The notes beneath the pieces are model-generated. The model was not told the origin of the DNA and did not search any database. It saw nothing but the letters and a program-made list of their open reading frames with translations. A stretch of 64,000 nucleotides of DNA from NCBI GenBank assembly GCA_946122785.1, contig CAMGYJ010000008.1, positions 55,562,963-55,626,962 on the forward strand, read 5' to 3'. Of the stretch, positions 24,241 to 35,830 are shown piece after piece. The DNA comes from Linum tenue (taxonomy: Eukaryota > Streptophyta > Magnoliopsida > Malpighiales > Linaceae). A program made the position numbers and the translations under genes. The stretch's first letter is position 1, and the number at the start of each line of letters is the position of its first letter.

Positions 24241-24242
24241 AT

Positions 24243-24256
24243 GGCTCGTGATGCCA
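24243..24256 (-). promoter_or_regulatory. Degenerate tRNA-iMet primer binding site
   Basis: The minus strand TGGCATCACGAGCC matches TGGTATCAGAGCC-type sites with small changes. It sits between the LTR end (24261) and the gag relic. Confidence 0.65.
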
Positions 24257-24260
24257 CTTA

Positions 24261-24359
24261 ATACAACCCTAGGGGGTTGTTTTGGTCAGAATTAACGCAG
24301 CTAAGGTCAATTCAAAGAATTAACCTTCCTCAGACAAGAACACACAAAAATAGGGGCTT
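24261..24359 (-). repeat. 99-bp LTR-end repeat, copy 2 (5' LTR end)
   Basis: Direct repeat of 23516-23614. On the minus strand it ends two to four bases before the primer binding site, as expected for the end of a 5' LTR. Confidence 0.7.
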
Positions 24360-25802
24360 GGTTTCGTGTGTTTGATGCAAAGTTTCTTGAAACTTTCACA
24401 AGGGAAAGAGCTCAAAAACTGTAGGTCGATGCTTGGCCACGATCAGGGTGATAAACTGATTGATACAAGCTCACGGGTGCTCGGAATCCACAAAGCAATG
24501 ATATTAAATTCGTCAAGCAAACAAGCTAGATGAACCAAAACTCTCGGTTTGTATTCAATTGTTCAAAAACTGAAAATTACAACGAAAGACTCATCTTAAA
24601 TAGACCTTAACTACGTCCAGCAACTCATAAGAAAATCCTAACTAGGTTACAACTCGAAAAGTTACTCAAAACCAATAACTAAAAGGAAACAAAGTGCAAA
24701 ACAGAAAAGTAATCCTAATCCGAAGGATTCGGATTTTATGGCAATCTCAATGTCTTGTCTTGCCTTTGTAGATTAACATACGTACTTTCATGTGGTATGA
24801 AGCTTCTGACTCGATTCTCAATCCTCTTCCTCGAATGGAGCTCCAAAGTAGGCTTCACAATCACGTTTCCATACTTGGCCATTTTCAGGCAGTTTCTCTG
24901 TTTTGGCCGAGGCTTTTGAGCAGCTTTGGAAATAAATTTTTTGGCTTCTCCTCGAGATGCCACGCATTCTAGCTTGTAGAGGAACACTCCAGCTTCAAAA
25001 CAAGCCGTTAATCCTGAACTTTCATCGAGCCCTTTGTGAGAACCTAGCCTGCAAAGTTGGTCCCCTGAAACAATCTCAACACTTGGCCAATTTTAAATGT
25101 TCTTCATGCTAGTTGAAGTTGCTTCTTTGCCAAGCAACTCTGATTCATAGATTGAGCCATTTAGGATCATATCAATTCATCTACCCTTAATTAGGCTTAA
25201 GGCGCTCAAATCCAGTCTAGCTCTAAATCTCCCACCTAGTTTTAAGACAGTTGTAGGCTAGTAGAGAAGAGTTGGTGAGACAAGCTCCAGCATAATCAAG
25301 GATAAATGGAGCATAGAATTACTGAAACAAACAAATTCCATAAATAAACCCACATACAAACTATAAACTAGAGTTCATCTTTCCTAAAACAACCATGGGG
25401 ATTCAAGTCATAGAGAGAGAACATACAAACTAGGAAGAGGAGGAATCGTGGAAATCATCTTCTTCTCCCTGGATTGAACATTCTTCTTGCTCCTTTGGTG
25501 GATTGGATCTTCCTCTAAACACTCTCAAGGTGTTTCTCCCTCTAAAACCTACCCAAACCCCTAATTTTCTCTCTCAAAGTCGGCTCTCCTTTGTCAAGTG
25601 CAGAAAAGGTGTGTTTATAGTGTTTTGGCACTGGTGACGACCTCGAAGGAGTGATGCGATGCTCATGGCCATAAACAGTCCGTGACTAGCTAAGAAAGAT
25701 GTCGAATTGCCTATAACTTTGCATTTTGACTTCATCTTCAAGTTCTGAGATAGCGACCTCCATCGTAAGATCACAATCGTGATTTTTTTTTTCACAATCA
25801 AA
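24360..25802 (-). other. LTR and leader sequence of minus-strand Gypsy elements, no gene
   Basis: No protein is recognisable. On the minus strand a TATA-like CACTATAAACAC at about 25600-25611 is followed by a purine-rich leader resembling the R-U5 part of Athila-type LTRs. This is probably the rest of the LTR that starts at 26213, plus an abutting LTR. Confidence 0.45.
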
Positions 25803-26213
25803 ACTTTCTGCCCTCTTGTTGGCTACGTGCTGAAGTTATAGGCCACTATTCTCGACTGCGAATATGGTCACGGACTGGTCAAGGGTCGTGACATGTCTTG
25901 TGTCTTCCCTTCTTACTCTTATGCTTTCCAATCGTACCCAGATGAACTACAATCGATTCTCAGTAGATTATTAATGAATATAAGTCTTGGAATTTTATCC
26001 CAAACACTGGAAAAGCATAAAATGGGACAAAATGGGGTCGATTCCCCATGAATACCTTCATATCAAGCAAACCCATGCCAAAATGAATGTTTTGCAAATA
26101 GGAAAGAAAATAGGCCTAAATTAGCTTGATATGTGGTCTAGACATGGTGATTTAACACGCAAATGCCTCGAGAATGAGGGCAAACTAACACCTATTTTAG
26201 GTGTTATCATGAA
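25803..26213 (-). repeat. 5' LTR start of minus-strand Gypsy element
   Basis: Direct repeat of 14815-15231, about 11 kb away. The minus strand begins TGATAACACCTAAAATAGGT at about 26213, directly against a truncated Tat reverse transcriptase, so this element inserted into a Tat-type element. Confidence 0.75.
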
Positions 26214-26222
26214 GCCTAGACA

Positions 26223-26730
26223 CTAACCTGATTCAGCACCAAAAACACAATTGAGTGGGTTGAGTTGTAGCCTGAAACCATGCATCATTTTGAATGTCAC
26301 CCTCGGATCTTGCAAGTGATAGTTGTGCTCTTTACTATTTCCAATTAGATTGTCAACATACGCATCAACGTTCCTCCAATTTGTTTTTTTTTTAAATATG
26401 CTATTTACCATGTGATGGTATGTTGCTCGTACGTTATTTAAGCCAAACACCATCACTCGATAACAAAATTTACCAAACGGAGTCATGAATGTCATTTTAA
26501 CCATATTGGATACTTGGTAATACTCTGAAAGTATGTCCAAGAGGCTGAGTGTCGCGTGGTACGTCGTTACATCAACTAGCAAATCGATTTGAGGCAGTTT
26601 GTAAGCGTCCATTAAGCATGCCCTATATAGGTCCCTTAAATCTATATACATCTGTGGGTTTCCCAAGGCCATTGAAACAAATACCATGTTCAAGATTCAT
26701 GTCGTGTACATAATTTCTAAATGAATCATC
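26223..26730 (-). pseudogene. Tat-lineage Gypsy reverse transcriptase fragment
   Basis: An open frame at 26223-26693 encodes the RT palm: YIDLRDLYRACLMDAYKLPQ, LLVDVTTYHATLSLLDI, FGLNNVRATYHHMVN, the catalytic box as YVDN where YVDD is required, and RLQLNPLNCVFGAESG. This is the Tat/Ogre version of the Gypsy RT. It is cut on its 3' side by the LTR at 26213. On its 5' side it joins gag text after an internal deletion that removed the protease. The D-to-N change at the catalytic box and the truncations show it is inactive. Confidence 0.8.
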
Positions 26731-26799
26731 TAGGAGCTTGTCCACTTCTGAGCTCCTTCATCCTGTTCTTCGTTTGTTTGTGCACCATGCTGTTAGGTT

Positions 26800-27660
26800 C
26801 TCTCCCAACATGATCACTTTCTGAAATCTCTTATCTAAATTCTCAATAGCGGGGACGTCTCTTTTTTGACAATTCTCAACACAGTTCCTCACTCGTCGTG
26901 CACTCCTCAAAACAACACCCTAGCACTGGTGGAAACATATCCTTCACCGCTATGGCCACTGAGACCCATCGCTCGTAGAAATCCCTCAGGATTTCCCCCT
27001 CTTTTTGCCTGACCTTGAACAAGGTGCTTACTTCTCTCCGTCCCTCTTTAAGTTGATGATACTAGTCTAGGACCAGTCCGGTGAAAGTTGAGGGAAATGC
27101 CTCACATAGAGTGGCGTATGAGTTGTCATATAGCTACATCTTAGTGAAATAGTTGTTGAGGTGGTCATCAGGGTGGGTTGTTCTATCTTAGCTTGTTGAT
27201 GGAATCCCCATCCCAGCTGGCTTGGCCAACACCCTTTGCTATTGGCTGCCTTACGCCAAAGTTCTTTGTTGCGTGTATGAAGACCCACCTGTCATGCTCA
27301 TCAAAATCAGATGCTAGGTGATTCATAAGTGTCCCAGTGTATTCGGCTGTTTCACCTTACTTGACACTCCCTCTTTATCGGCTGTCTTTTCCTTTCTTTT
27401 AGACATTAAACTTAGTGTCACTACTCCCACCTTCTTAAGAGCCTATATCTCACTCCCCAACACCTCAATTGCCTTATCTTGGTCTTCAATTATCTGAATG
27501 AGTTCCATCTTGGTGAGTGATGCTCTGACCGACTTTGAGCGCTGTAGCGTTGAACATTTTTTTGTCATTCTAATATGACATGCGCCTCTTTGATCTTTGT
27601 CCCACCGCGGCTGAGAGTCTTCTCCCAACTTTCTTCACCAGTTTTTTCATGTAGGTTAGG
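26800..27660 (-). pseudogene. Tat-lineage Gypsy gag relic
   Basis: Across frames the minus strand gives a coiled-coil-like start (MELIQIIEDQDKAIEVLGSE near 27435-27495), then DDHLNNYFTKM, stop, LYDNSYATLCEAFPSTF. Next come VSTLFKVRQKEGEILRDFYE and RWVSVAIAVKDM. This follows the Tat gag pattern (D-P-x-DHL-x-F-xx-M-x-LYG-SD-x-M-C-R-AFP-x-TLKG, then F-x-I-RQREGE-LR-F). Several stops are present. Gag runs almost directly into RT, so most of the 3' gag and the protease are deleted. Confidence 0.7.
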
Positions 27661-28025
27661 TTCTTGCTCGTTACTGGCATGCCAATTATCTAAGAAATAA
27701 AATTACATGTGGGCTTCCAGTCCTATGTGCATTGTATTACACAATGAGTTCAAGAACGCACGAGCCTGCGCACTGACACAAGGGGCTTTCTAGGCCCGTT
27801 AGTTCTCTGGAGATCAAGTTAGAAGTGATTCTATTCGGAGAAGTGAATGTAAGAAGCTTTCTTGTGAGAGAGTATGATCTCCTTAAATGCTCATACCTGC
27901 TCGCTATTTCTATTTGGGTAGTTCTGACAAGCTCCCATCATATCCGCCTTACATCGTCACCGTAATTAATGACCTGTACTTGGTATCGGTCATGCGCCTC
28001 GTGCGCTTGTCAGTTTCGGAAGGGA
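27661..28025. other. Spacer, nothing recognised
   Basis: About 365 bases between the Tat relic and the hAT MITE; no protein or repeat recognised. Confidence 0.35.
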
Positions 28026-28033
28026 ATTCCAGG

Positions 28034-28553
28034 TAGGGATGGCAATTTTGCCCATACCCATGGGTATTTTACTATCCAACCCAATTGGGTTTGGGTATGA
28101 AATCCAAATATATGGATATGGGTAAAGTTTGATGGGTTTGTACCCATACCCATTTACTTTGGGTTGGGTTTATAACAAATGGATTTGGGTTTGTACCAAT
28201 GCCCAAATACAAATTACAGTTTGGTACCTAAACTTAATAGATATGCATATTTAGTACCTAAATTTAATTTTTTTGCATATAAGTCTTCAAAATATCGATG
28301 GAAAATTACGTTTTGGTACCTAAAATTTTCAAGTTTTACAAATAAGTCCAATTTTTGCATGTGTAGTTAAAACACCCTCAAGTAAATGGATATCCATATC
28401 CAACCCATACCCATTTAGATAATATCCATATCTAACCCAAACCCATATACAAACCCCAAACCCATACACACATCACCCAAACCCTACCCATAATAAATGG
28501 GTCTACTTGGGTTTGGGCAAAATTACCCATGGGTGGGTAAATTGCCATCCCTA
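28034..28553. mobile_element. 520-bp hAT-type MITE, perfect 8-bp TSD
   Basis: ATTCCAGG flanks it at 28026-28033 and 28554-28561. The inverted ends are TAGGGATGGCAATTTTGCCC and, reverse-complemented, TAGGGATGGCAATTTACCCA. It is filled with CCCATACCCA and TGGGTATGGG words and encodes nothing. Confidence 0.9.
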
Positions 28554-28561
28554 ATTCCAGG

Positions 28562-30130
28562 TGCCTACCATAAGGCTGCCGCTTTCCATAATTTTATGGA
28601 CTGACATTTGGTTCTCAACATGCGCTCTGCCCTAGCGCCCATACTAGACTTCCATAAGGCCAGAACGCTTTTGTAGCTATTGGGCTTCGTGACCCAACTC
28701 TTTGCCCGTACACACTACCTATTTGGGCTTATTATTCTTGGCCTTTCTGGACATATCCAACACATCTAAACTTGTCATTGCACTGGAAATGGAGGTCATT
28801 CAATTCTAGACCTTTCATTCTAGATCACATTCCCGACTATGCCTCGGAGATGGAGGTTTCGATTCCGACAGAGCAGCTAACTATGAATGCAAAGGAAGCA
28901 TAAGGGTCTTCACGTAGCAGAAGGCTTAGTTGATGTGTGTAGAATATTGAACAGATCCAGAATCGGGAAGAAGCGGAATATATCCAGAAAGAACTTCTTT
29001 TGTGACTCCTCTCGCCCCAGTTCTGTCGCACACGAGTTCAAACATCTAACCGACGGCAACCACAACAAAAAGAATGACAAATACTTCTCCCTCTCTAGAT
29101 TCTCCTCTATGTTCAAGGACAGTTCAAAATACATTAATTTCAAAGATGAAAATAATATCAACATGGCCAAATCGTCATTTAAGATAAGGGCAAGGACCAT
29201 GAATATGTTGGGGAGAGGGAAGAGTAGAATTAGGGTTCTTAAGGTAAAATAGGGGATTTTGAATTTCCTAGTTAGCGATGACCCATATTGGAAAGCAGGA
29301 ATGGCAAGGATTCTTAATTTTCTCTTCCGCAATTTTTTAAGGAATCTGACATCTTCTAATGCTCATCTTCATCAGGAAGAAAAGAGGAGGAGGTTGACAA
29401 ATTGGGGTCGTATATAAATTTTTTGAGTTATAATAGTACGATTAAGCGATTCTGTTAGCCATGTAAGCAGAAAACGGATTCCATTAATGGAGGCTAACAA
29501 ACACTAACAAAGAGTGATCAAATTTGAAATACTTAACTAATTCTAGTGATCAAAAATGAAATAAAATATTTTTTAAATGACCAACCTTGCATTTTACCCC
29601 CAAATTGTAAGGGTTTATTTATTTGAGAAATTGAATAAAAACTCAAAATATTTCCATTGATCCGAAATCCCACGTCAATTCCGCTAATGGAAAGGTTCAT
29701 GAGCTACCCAGCTTGGGATTCGGTCAGTAACCCAAGGTTATGCACGGGTCGGTAACTAAATAAGAGTCGTAGAACCGGGGGGAGACATTGTGTGCTTGTG
29801 GTTGAAGTGGGGTGGGGAAGGGCATTTTTGTCCAATTTTTAAAAATTTAATTCTTTCCACTTTTTATTTTTTTCATCATATATTTGTTGCCTTTTAATGG
29901 AAGAAAGAGAAAGTCTGACTTCTCTCTTCTTTTCTGACAATCTCATTCTCCAGATCTAGATATTCACCCTTCTCTGTTCTTCCATTTTTTTCTCAAGAAA
30001 TCAACGAAGAAAAATTGCAAACTCCTTCTTCATTGCGTTTCTTCTCTTCGTCAAATTATTGGCCTCAAATCCGGTGACGCTGCAGATCCTTCTTCTCTCG
30101 AGCTGCTCCTTCCTTCTATTCTTTCTTTTC
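28562..30130. other. Intergenic DNA, nothing certain
   Basis: No recognisable gene. The open frames at 28837-29332 overlap on both strands and match nothing I know. A pyrimidine-rich stretch (29900-30120) resembles a plant 5' leader but no coding exon follows it. Confidence 0.35.
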
Positions 30131-30158
30131 TATATATATATATATTGAGAAAGTCGTA

Positions 30159-30194
<36 letters not shown>
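30131..30194. repeat. (TA)n microsatellites
   Basis: Two TA runs at about 30131-30148 and 30161-30194; a third lies at about 30914-30934. MITE ends abut these runs. Confidence 0.85.
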
Positions 30195-30197
<3 letters not shown>

Positions 30198-30201
30198 TCA
30201 G

Positions 30202-30465
30202 ACTGGTGTACGTCAGGCGTATACTATACGTCAGGTACTACTAGTGAGATATCTCTATCTAGACCATGAATTAAATAGAGTTTGGGGTATGATACTATAC
30301 CCTAACCTCTAATGGATAAACCCCAGGCACCGATTTTCTAAACCCCAACCCGAAGTATGATTTAATGAAAAACAAAAATTGACCGTTGAGATCAGTCGGA
30401 GCTCATCTAACTTCATCTAACGGCTAGATCACCTGACGTATACTATATGCCTGGCGTACACCAGT
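30202..30465. mobile_element. 264-bp MITE
   Basis: The left end ACTGGTGTACGTCAGGCGTA pairs with the reverse complement of the right end, ACTGGTGTACGCCAGGCATA. The inverted ends are about 35 bases. No gene. Confidence 0.75.
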
Positions 30466-30510
30466 CATCACCATATATGGGTCAGGCTATATGCCTGACG
30501 TATATATATA

Positions 30511-30914
30511 GTGCCTTCTACGGTACCCCGGGTGAAATCCGGGGTACCGCATACCTTGAGTATGAAAACGGTATCTAGAACTCGAATTAGCATGATTTTT
30601 GGGTCTGATACTATACCCTAACCCTTAATGAGTGAACCCTAGGTCCTAATTATCTAAATCATAATCTATAAACACTAAGATGGTGCATTCCTCTTTGTGC
30701 CTATATTTGGACGAATCATAATCGTTGATTATTGTTTCTAATCAAATTGATCTTGGAGTATAAGATTGGGAGAATTAAGACCTAGATTTTGATCTTTAAG
30801 GGTTAGAGTATAGTATCATGTCCGAAAGATCGGTCAATTCAAGGTCTAGATAGTGTTTTCATACTCAAGGTATGCGGTACCCCGGATTTTACCCAGGGTA
30901 CCGTAGAACTCGCC
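30511..30914. mobile_element. About 400-bp MITE between TA runs
   Basis: The inverted ends share about 55 bases, including CTACGGTACCC and GGTACCGCATACCTTGAGTA. TA repeats on both sides prevent a firm reading of the target duplication. Confidence 0.75.
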
Positions 30915-30937
30915 ATATATATATATATATATATGGT

Positions 30938-31215
30938 TCAGGCTAGCGTACGCCCGTTGAGTTTTACTACTTAGATCATGAATTAACCGGAGTTTTTGGC
31001 ATGATACTAACCCCTAAGCTCTAATGGGTAAACCCTAATCCCTAATTTTCTAACCCAAATCATGAGATTCGTTTAATCTTAAAAGTAAATCAACAATAAT
31101 TTGGACAAATTGGGGACTGGGGTTCACCCATTAGGAGTTAGGATATAGTATCATGTCCCAAACTTTGGTTAATTCATAATAGCAAAACTCAACGGGCGTA
31201 GGGTAGGCTAAGGTA
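30938..31215. mobile_element. 278-bp MITE
   Basis: The left end holds CGTACGCCCGTTGAGTTTTA and the reverse complement of the right end CCTACGCCCGTTGAGTTTTG. A second, half-length copy of its left part follows at 31220-31420. Confidence 0.7.
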
Positions 31216-31219
31216 CGCC

Positions 31220-31420
31220 CGGCCGTACGTTAGGCTACCGTACACCCGTTGAGTTTTACTATTTAGATCATGAATTAACCGGAGTTTTTGGCATGATTCT
31301 ATACCCTAACCTCTAACGGGTAAACCCCAGTCCCTAATTTTCTAACCCAAATCATGATATTCGTTTAATCTTAAAAAATAATCAACAATAATATCGATGA
31401 ATCAGAACCGTTAATTTCAA
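31220..31420. repeat. Partial second copy of the 278-bp MITE
   Basis: It repeats the left part of 30938-31130 closely (CCGTTGAGTTTTACTATTTA and on) but lacks the right end. Confidence 0.65.
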
Positions 31421-33155
31421 TAATTTCGACGTATCATAACCGTTGAGATTACCACACTATAAACTATACCATATGGTAATATGTGGTCACGAAATGTGTT
31501 TTTATGGATGCGATGTTTTACTATGGCTGTAGAGGGTTGTAATTAGATTTATATTGTTTTAAGTGGTTTTACCTTCTCATACGTATTCTATGGTAATGAT
31601 GATTAATTTATGGTCATTCGATTATCATGTTCTACTATGATGGTATTGTATGGTAGTTAGATTTATAATTTTATGTAGCGTGTTTTACTACCATGTGGTA
31701 TTTGTATGATAGTTGGATTTATAATTTTATTTTACCATATTATACTATATGGTATTGTATGGTAATTATATTTTATAATTTCTTGAGCATATTTTACCAT
31801 GTTAGTAGAAAATGATAATCCTATTCATACTTGTAATTACCCTCTTTAGCACAAAATTATTTAATGAAAAAAATCATCGTTCAAGTTGAGTCGGAATTAA
31901 AGCAGGGGAAGCTGAAATGGTTAGATTAATAATAGAAAAAAAAGAGGGGAAAGGTGGGGTAGAAGTGGGGCCGCGTCTGTCAAAAGTCAGTGTCCGCATT
32001 GAAAGGGCGTGGGTTCAATTTACCCTACTACTCTTTCGTGTTTAATTTAAATAAAAGACAAAGGATGACACGTGGAGGACAGAAAAAGGGGTTACTCATA
32101 GTTACTAATGGGATCCGGACTCGAGCTACCGAGCAAAGAAAGAACTTTGAAAGATGGGTAAGTGGTTCGCTTTGGAAATATTCATGTAACATATATAGAG
32201 CAGAAAATGGCTGCGTACCCAGCTACACTATTTTTGGCAAGTAGGGGTGCAAATTGAGAGGGAAATGGTAGGGGTGTAAATTGCTGGGGGTGTAAATGGA
32301 AGGAAAAATTATTGTTTGGATGAAAAAATAGGGGGCAAATATGGCGAAAAGTAAATAAAATATATGTATTAAATTTACAAAATATTATCAAAAATAATAA
32401 AATAAAAGCTTTACATAACAATTATAAATATTAAAATATAATTTAATAAACATAATTATTAAGACGGTAATTAATTATTGATAGAACAATCTCGAAGCTC
32501 GAAGCCCAACCTATGGTCAGGACATATAGCTAGCTCATGTCTTCCATTCTAGTGTTGGTTTGTCGACATGTTGATCTCGATTTAACTAGACAAACCTTGA
32601 CAAACTTGCTTTCGGAGTCGAACGGTGAACCCGAACTATGTAGGAGTGTGGAACAATTCGATCTTGTCCGGACCGGACCAAACTCATGATAATCGCGAAG
32701 CAATAACGATAGACATTTTAGAATCAAGGATCGAATCATCATTGCACTCGGTCCTATTTGATTCAGTCCAAATGTCAAATCGGTATATTTTTCTTTAGTA
32801 TTTACATGATACTTCTTCTGTATACTTTTCAACTCAACTTTGAACCAAATTGACATGAGTTAACTAAACCTTTTCTCGTTCTACTATTTTCCATGACACA
32901 TCTCTATACTTTCCAACACAAATTTGAGTCCAATTTCGTCAAATACATTCAACAATTTGAGCCAATTCAACAACTTGCGATTCACGACAAATTTTACTTC
33001 AATAATAATTCTAATAGTAAAAAGAATTATAAAAATCATGATTGGTGATTCAAAAGTAATTATAGTCTTTCTTACTATCTTAATAATAACCATCATCCTT
33101 GCATGTTTTTTATTCAAAATAGAATTATTTAATTATAATAATATTAACCCCAATC
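31421..33155. other. AT-rich DNA with degenerate tandem repeats, no gene
   Basis: 31490-31830 holds a degenerate repeat with words such as GATTTATAATTTTAT and TATGGTA spaced about 65 bases apart. At 32240-32330 GGGGTGTAAATT-like phrases recur. The open frames at 31990-32244 and 32530-32856 show no domain. Confidence 0.35.
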
Positions 33156-34410
33156 TTTAAGGAAGATCTTAAACCTTTTTCAGCCAATAAGAGACGGAGA
33201 GAGAAAAACATTAGTAATCATTAGTTAACTACCTACAAGGGTAAGACTGGAATATAATAAAAATTTAATGATATTAATGATTAAAATTAAAAGGTAGAAA
33301 CCCTCACTTTCAAAAGTTCATTTACGAAATTTCGTACTCTTCCCAACCCTATGACAGTTTCCATTGAAGCCACGTGTGCGATCCCGGCGTCGGCTTCCCG
33401 TCACTTCTCGTCTGCAATCCAGCCGTCGGCATCCCGTCGTCACGTCGCCATCTCGTTGTCGGCGTCAATTCCCCTCGTCATCACGCCGTCGATTCCATTT
33501 GTTCCTCCCGTGGTCAAGTCGCCATAACTTCGTCGATTCCTCTCGTTGGCTTCCCGTCCTCACGACGCCATCTCGTCGTGTTCCCGTAAGCAACCTGGCC
33601 GCCGGCGTCTCGACGACAAAGTGGACTATGTACCCAGCGTATGGAATCGTCGAAAGCTTTTTGTGTGTACTTCGTTTGGTTATTATATATTGGCTTATGT
33701 TGTATTAAAGTGTTCCATTAAAAATGTTAATAACGTAAGATAAAATGATAATAACGCAGGTGAAAATATAGATAATCCATTATGCTGCATTTTGTTGATT
33801 CGTGGTGTGTTAATAATTAAATAGAATATAATTAATAATAACTTTATGGTTTGTTAATAACGTTACTTTTTGTAGATTCGTGATGATGTTAATATCGTTG
33901 CTTATAATGATAATAACGTGAGTAAATATGTTAATAACGTAGGTGAAAATATTTTAATAACCATTGAAAATATTAATAACGTAAGTAAATATGTTAATAA
34001 TGTAGGTGAAAATATGGATAACGTAGTTTGTTGACATTATCACATGTACAAAGCTTCAACCTCGTGGTCTATTAATAATTCGAAAAGGTATAATTAATAA
34101 TAACGTCATTGTTTGTTAATAATTGACAAAGAAATACCTTTACATGTGGATAAGTGGACAGGTGAAAATGTTAATAACACAGGTTAAAATGATAGTGATG
34201 TAGCTGAAAATGTTGACAACGTAAGTAAATATGTTAATAACGTATGTTGTTGACATTATCACTGGTGCAAAGCTTCAACTTCACGGTGTGTTAATAATTT
34301 GAAATGGTATAATTATTAATGATGTCATTGTTTGTTAATAATTGACAAAGAAATACATTTGCGAGTGGATAAGTGTACAAGTGAAAATGTTAATAATAGA
34401 GAATAAAAGG

Positions 34411-35830
34411 GTTAATTGCATGGTTGGTCGCTGAGATTACAAAAAACGTTCATGTTTAGTCACCGGAAATATTTAATTCCATTGATGGTCACTAATTTTA
34501 ATGAAAACGTTTACATTTGGTCACTCTCCGTTAGTCACCGTCTAATCAGCCCTATTTAACTAAAAAATAATGAGACCCGATCAGCCACGTCATTAAGACC
34601 GGCCATATCATCTGAACCAACCCAACCCTGTAACCAGACCTGACCTGTGAACCGACCCACACAAATTAAATCCCTAAAATCAAAAACAGATCCACTTCAA
34701 CTTACTTGCAGTTTCTACGAGTGCCAATGGAGTTAGGGGGAGAAAAACTCACTCTAACCCAAACTTAAACGTAAAGATGAGGGTGTAGCAAAATCATATC
34801 CTGGAATTGAAACTTAATTGACCTTTGTAAAGCTACATCATATGATCTTTTGAAAAATCGATAAAGAGAAAAGCAATTGAGCTTACTACCCAACAAAGAT
34901 AAGGCCGGTTGTTGAGTAGAATTGGAGGAAGGAAGAAGAAGCGGTGGAGGGAAAGGGAAGGGCAAGCGGCGAGGCGAGGCGAATATGGAAATTTCTGTGG
35001 GGATTTCCTATCCTTGGAGTACTAGTCATTTTTCAATTTTTGGGAGTGAGATTGAGGTGCAGGGGCGAGAAAGGACTGAAAGAAGGAATAAAGAAGCAGC
35101 AACAGAGAAAGGGAAAAGCAAGGAGGCGGTAGAGGATTTCAGGGAGTAGTTGAGCTTTTCGGGAACGGGATTGGAGGTAGGCACAGAGCAAGAGAGAGGG
35201 AGTAAGAGGCATTGAGAAGGTACTGATCGACAGCTTCAACTTACTCACGATCCTCGACAGATCCGTCTTCACCATATCCCACACGGGCTCCGTCAACCTG
35301 TTTAGAGTTGGGCCAAATCCATATGCTGCGAAATTGTTCGATCCGGCAGAGTTCGCAAGCGGCGCGGCGAGCCCAGGGACACTGGCGGAAAGCACAGAAG
35401 GCGGCGCGGAGGACGATGGGAGAAGGGAAGCTTCGATGCCGCCGTCGCTTTCATTAAAATTAGAGGAACGAAGAGGACGAAGGGGATAAGTGGATGTGGC
35501 TCTGTTCTAGATTAAGGGTTTTAATTTGTGTGGTTTGGTTCACAGGTCGGGTCTGGTTAGAGGGTTTGGTTGGTCCAGATGACATGGCGGGTCTCTGTGA
35601 CGTGGCGGGTTGGGTTTCACTATATTTGGGTTAAATATGGCTGATTAGATGATTTCGTCCGCCACGTTAGCACTTAACGGACTCTGTTAACGGAGATGGA
35701 CGACGACTAACGGAGAGTGACCAAATGTGAACGTTTTCATTAAAATTAGTGACCATCAACGGAATTAAATATTTTCGGTGACCAAATATGAACATTTTTT
35801 GTAATCTCAGTGACCAACTATGCATTTAAC
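34411..35830. mobile_element. Pack-MULE, 1.4 kb, about 270-bp inverted ends
   Basis: The left end GTTAATTGCATGGTTGGTCG matches the reverse complement of the right end GTTAAATGCATAGTTGGTCA. Similarity continues, with small gaps, for about 270-300 bases (34411-34680 against 35520-35830). The middle carries part of a plant gene (35225-35455). Long inverted ends with a captured gene fragment define a Pack-MULE. No convincing target duplication could be read because the flanks are repetitive. Confidence 0.8.
35225..35455 (-). pseudogene. Captured 5' fragment of a YIPF6-like (Yip1 family) gene
   Basis: The minus strand is open from about 35455 to 35225 and ends [28 protein letters not shown]. The TEPVWDxVKxDLxRIV segment with an acidic, Ser-rich N-terminus is the region just before the first membrane helix in YIPF6-type Yip1 proteins (Golgi membrane proteins of vesicle traffic). 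After KLKL the sequence turns into intron-like DNA starting CTGTCGATC, and none of the membrane helices follows. It lies wholly inside the Pack-MULE, so it is a transduplicated exon-plus-intron piece. The family call comes from memory of the motif. Confidence 0.6.

Noticed and set aside
28837..29332. Overlapping open frames on both strands
   Set aside because: No recognisable domain on either strand; composition looks noncoding.
31950..32110. SINE with a tRNA-like B box (GTGGGTTCAATTTACCC at about 32008)
   Set aside because: No convincing A box, target duplication or poly(A) tail; one weak motif is not enough.
32530..33117. Open frames on the minus strand at 32530-32856 and 32884-33117
   Set aside because: AT-rich, overlapped by a plus-strand frame, no domain and no splice context.
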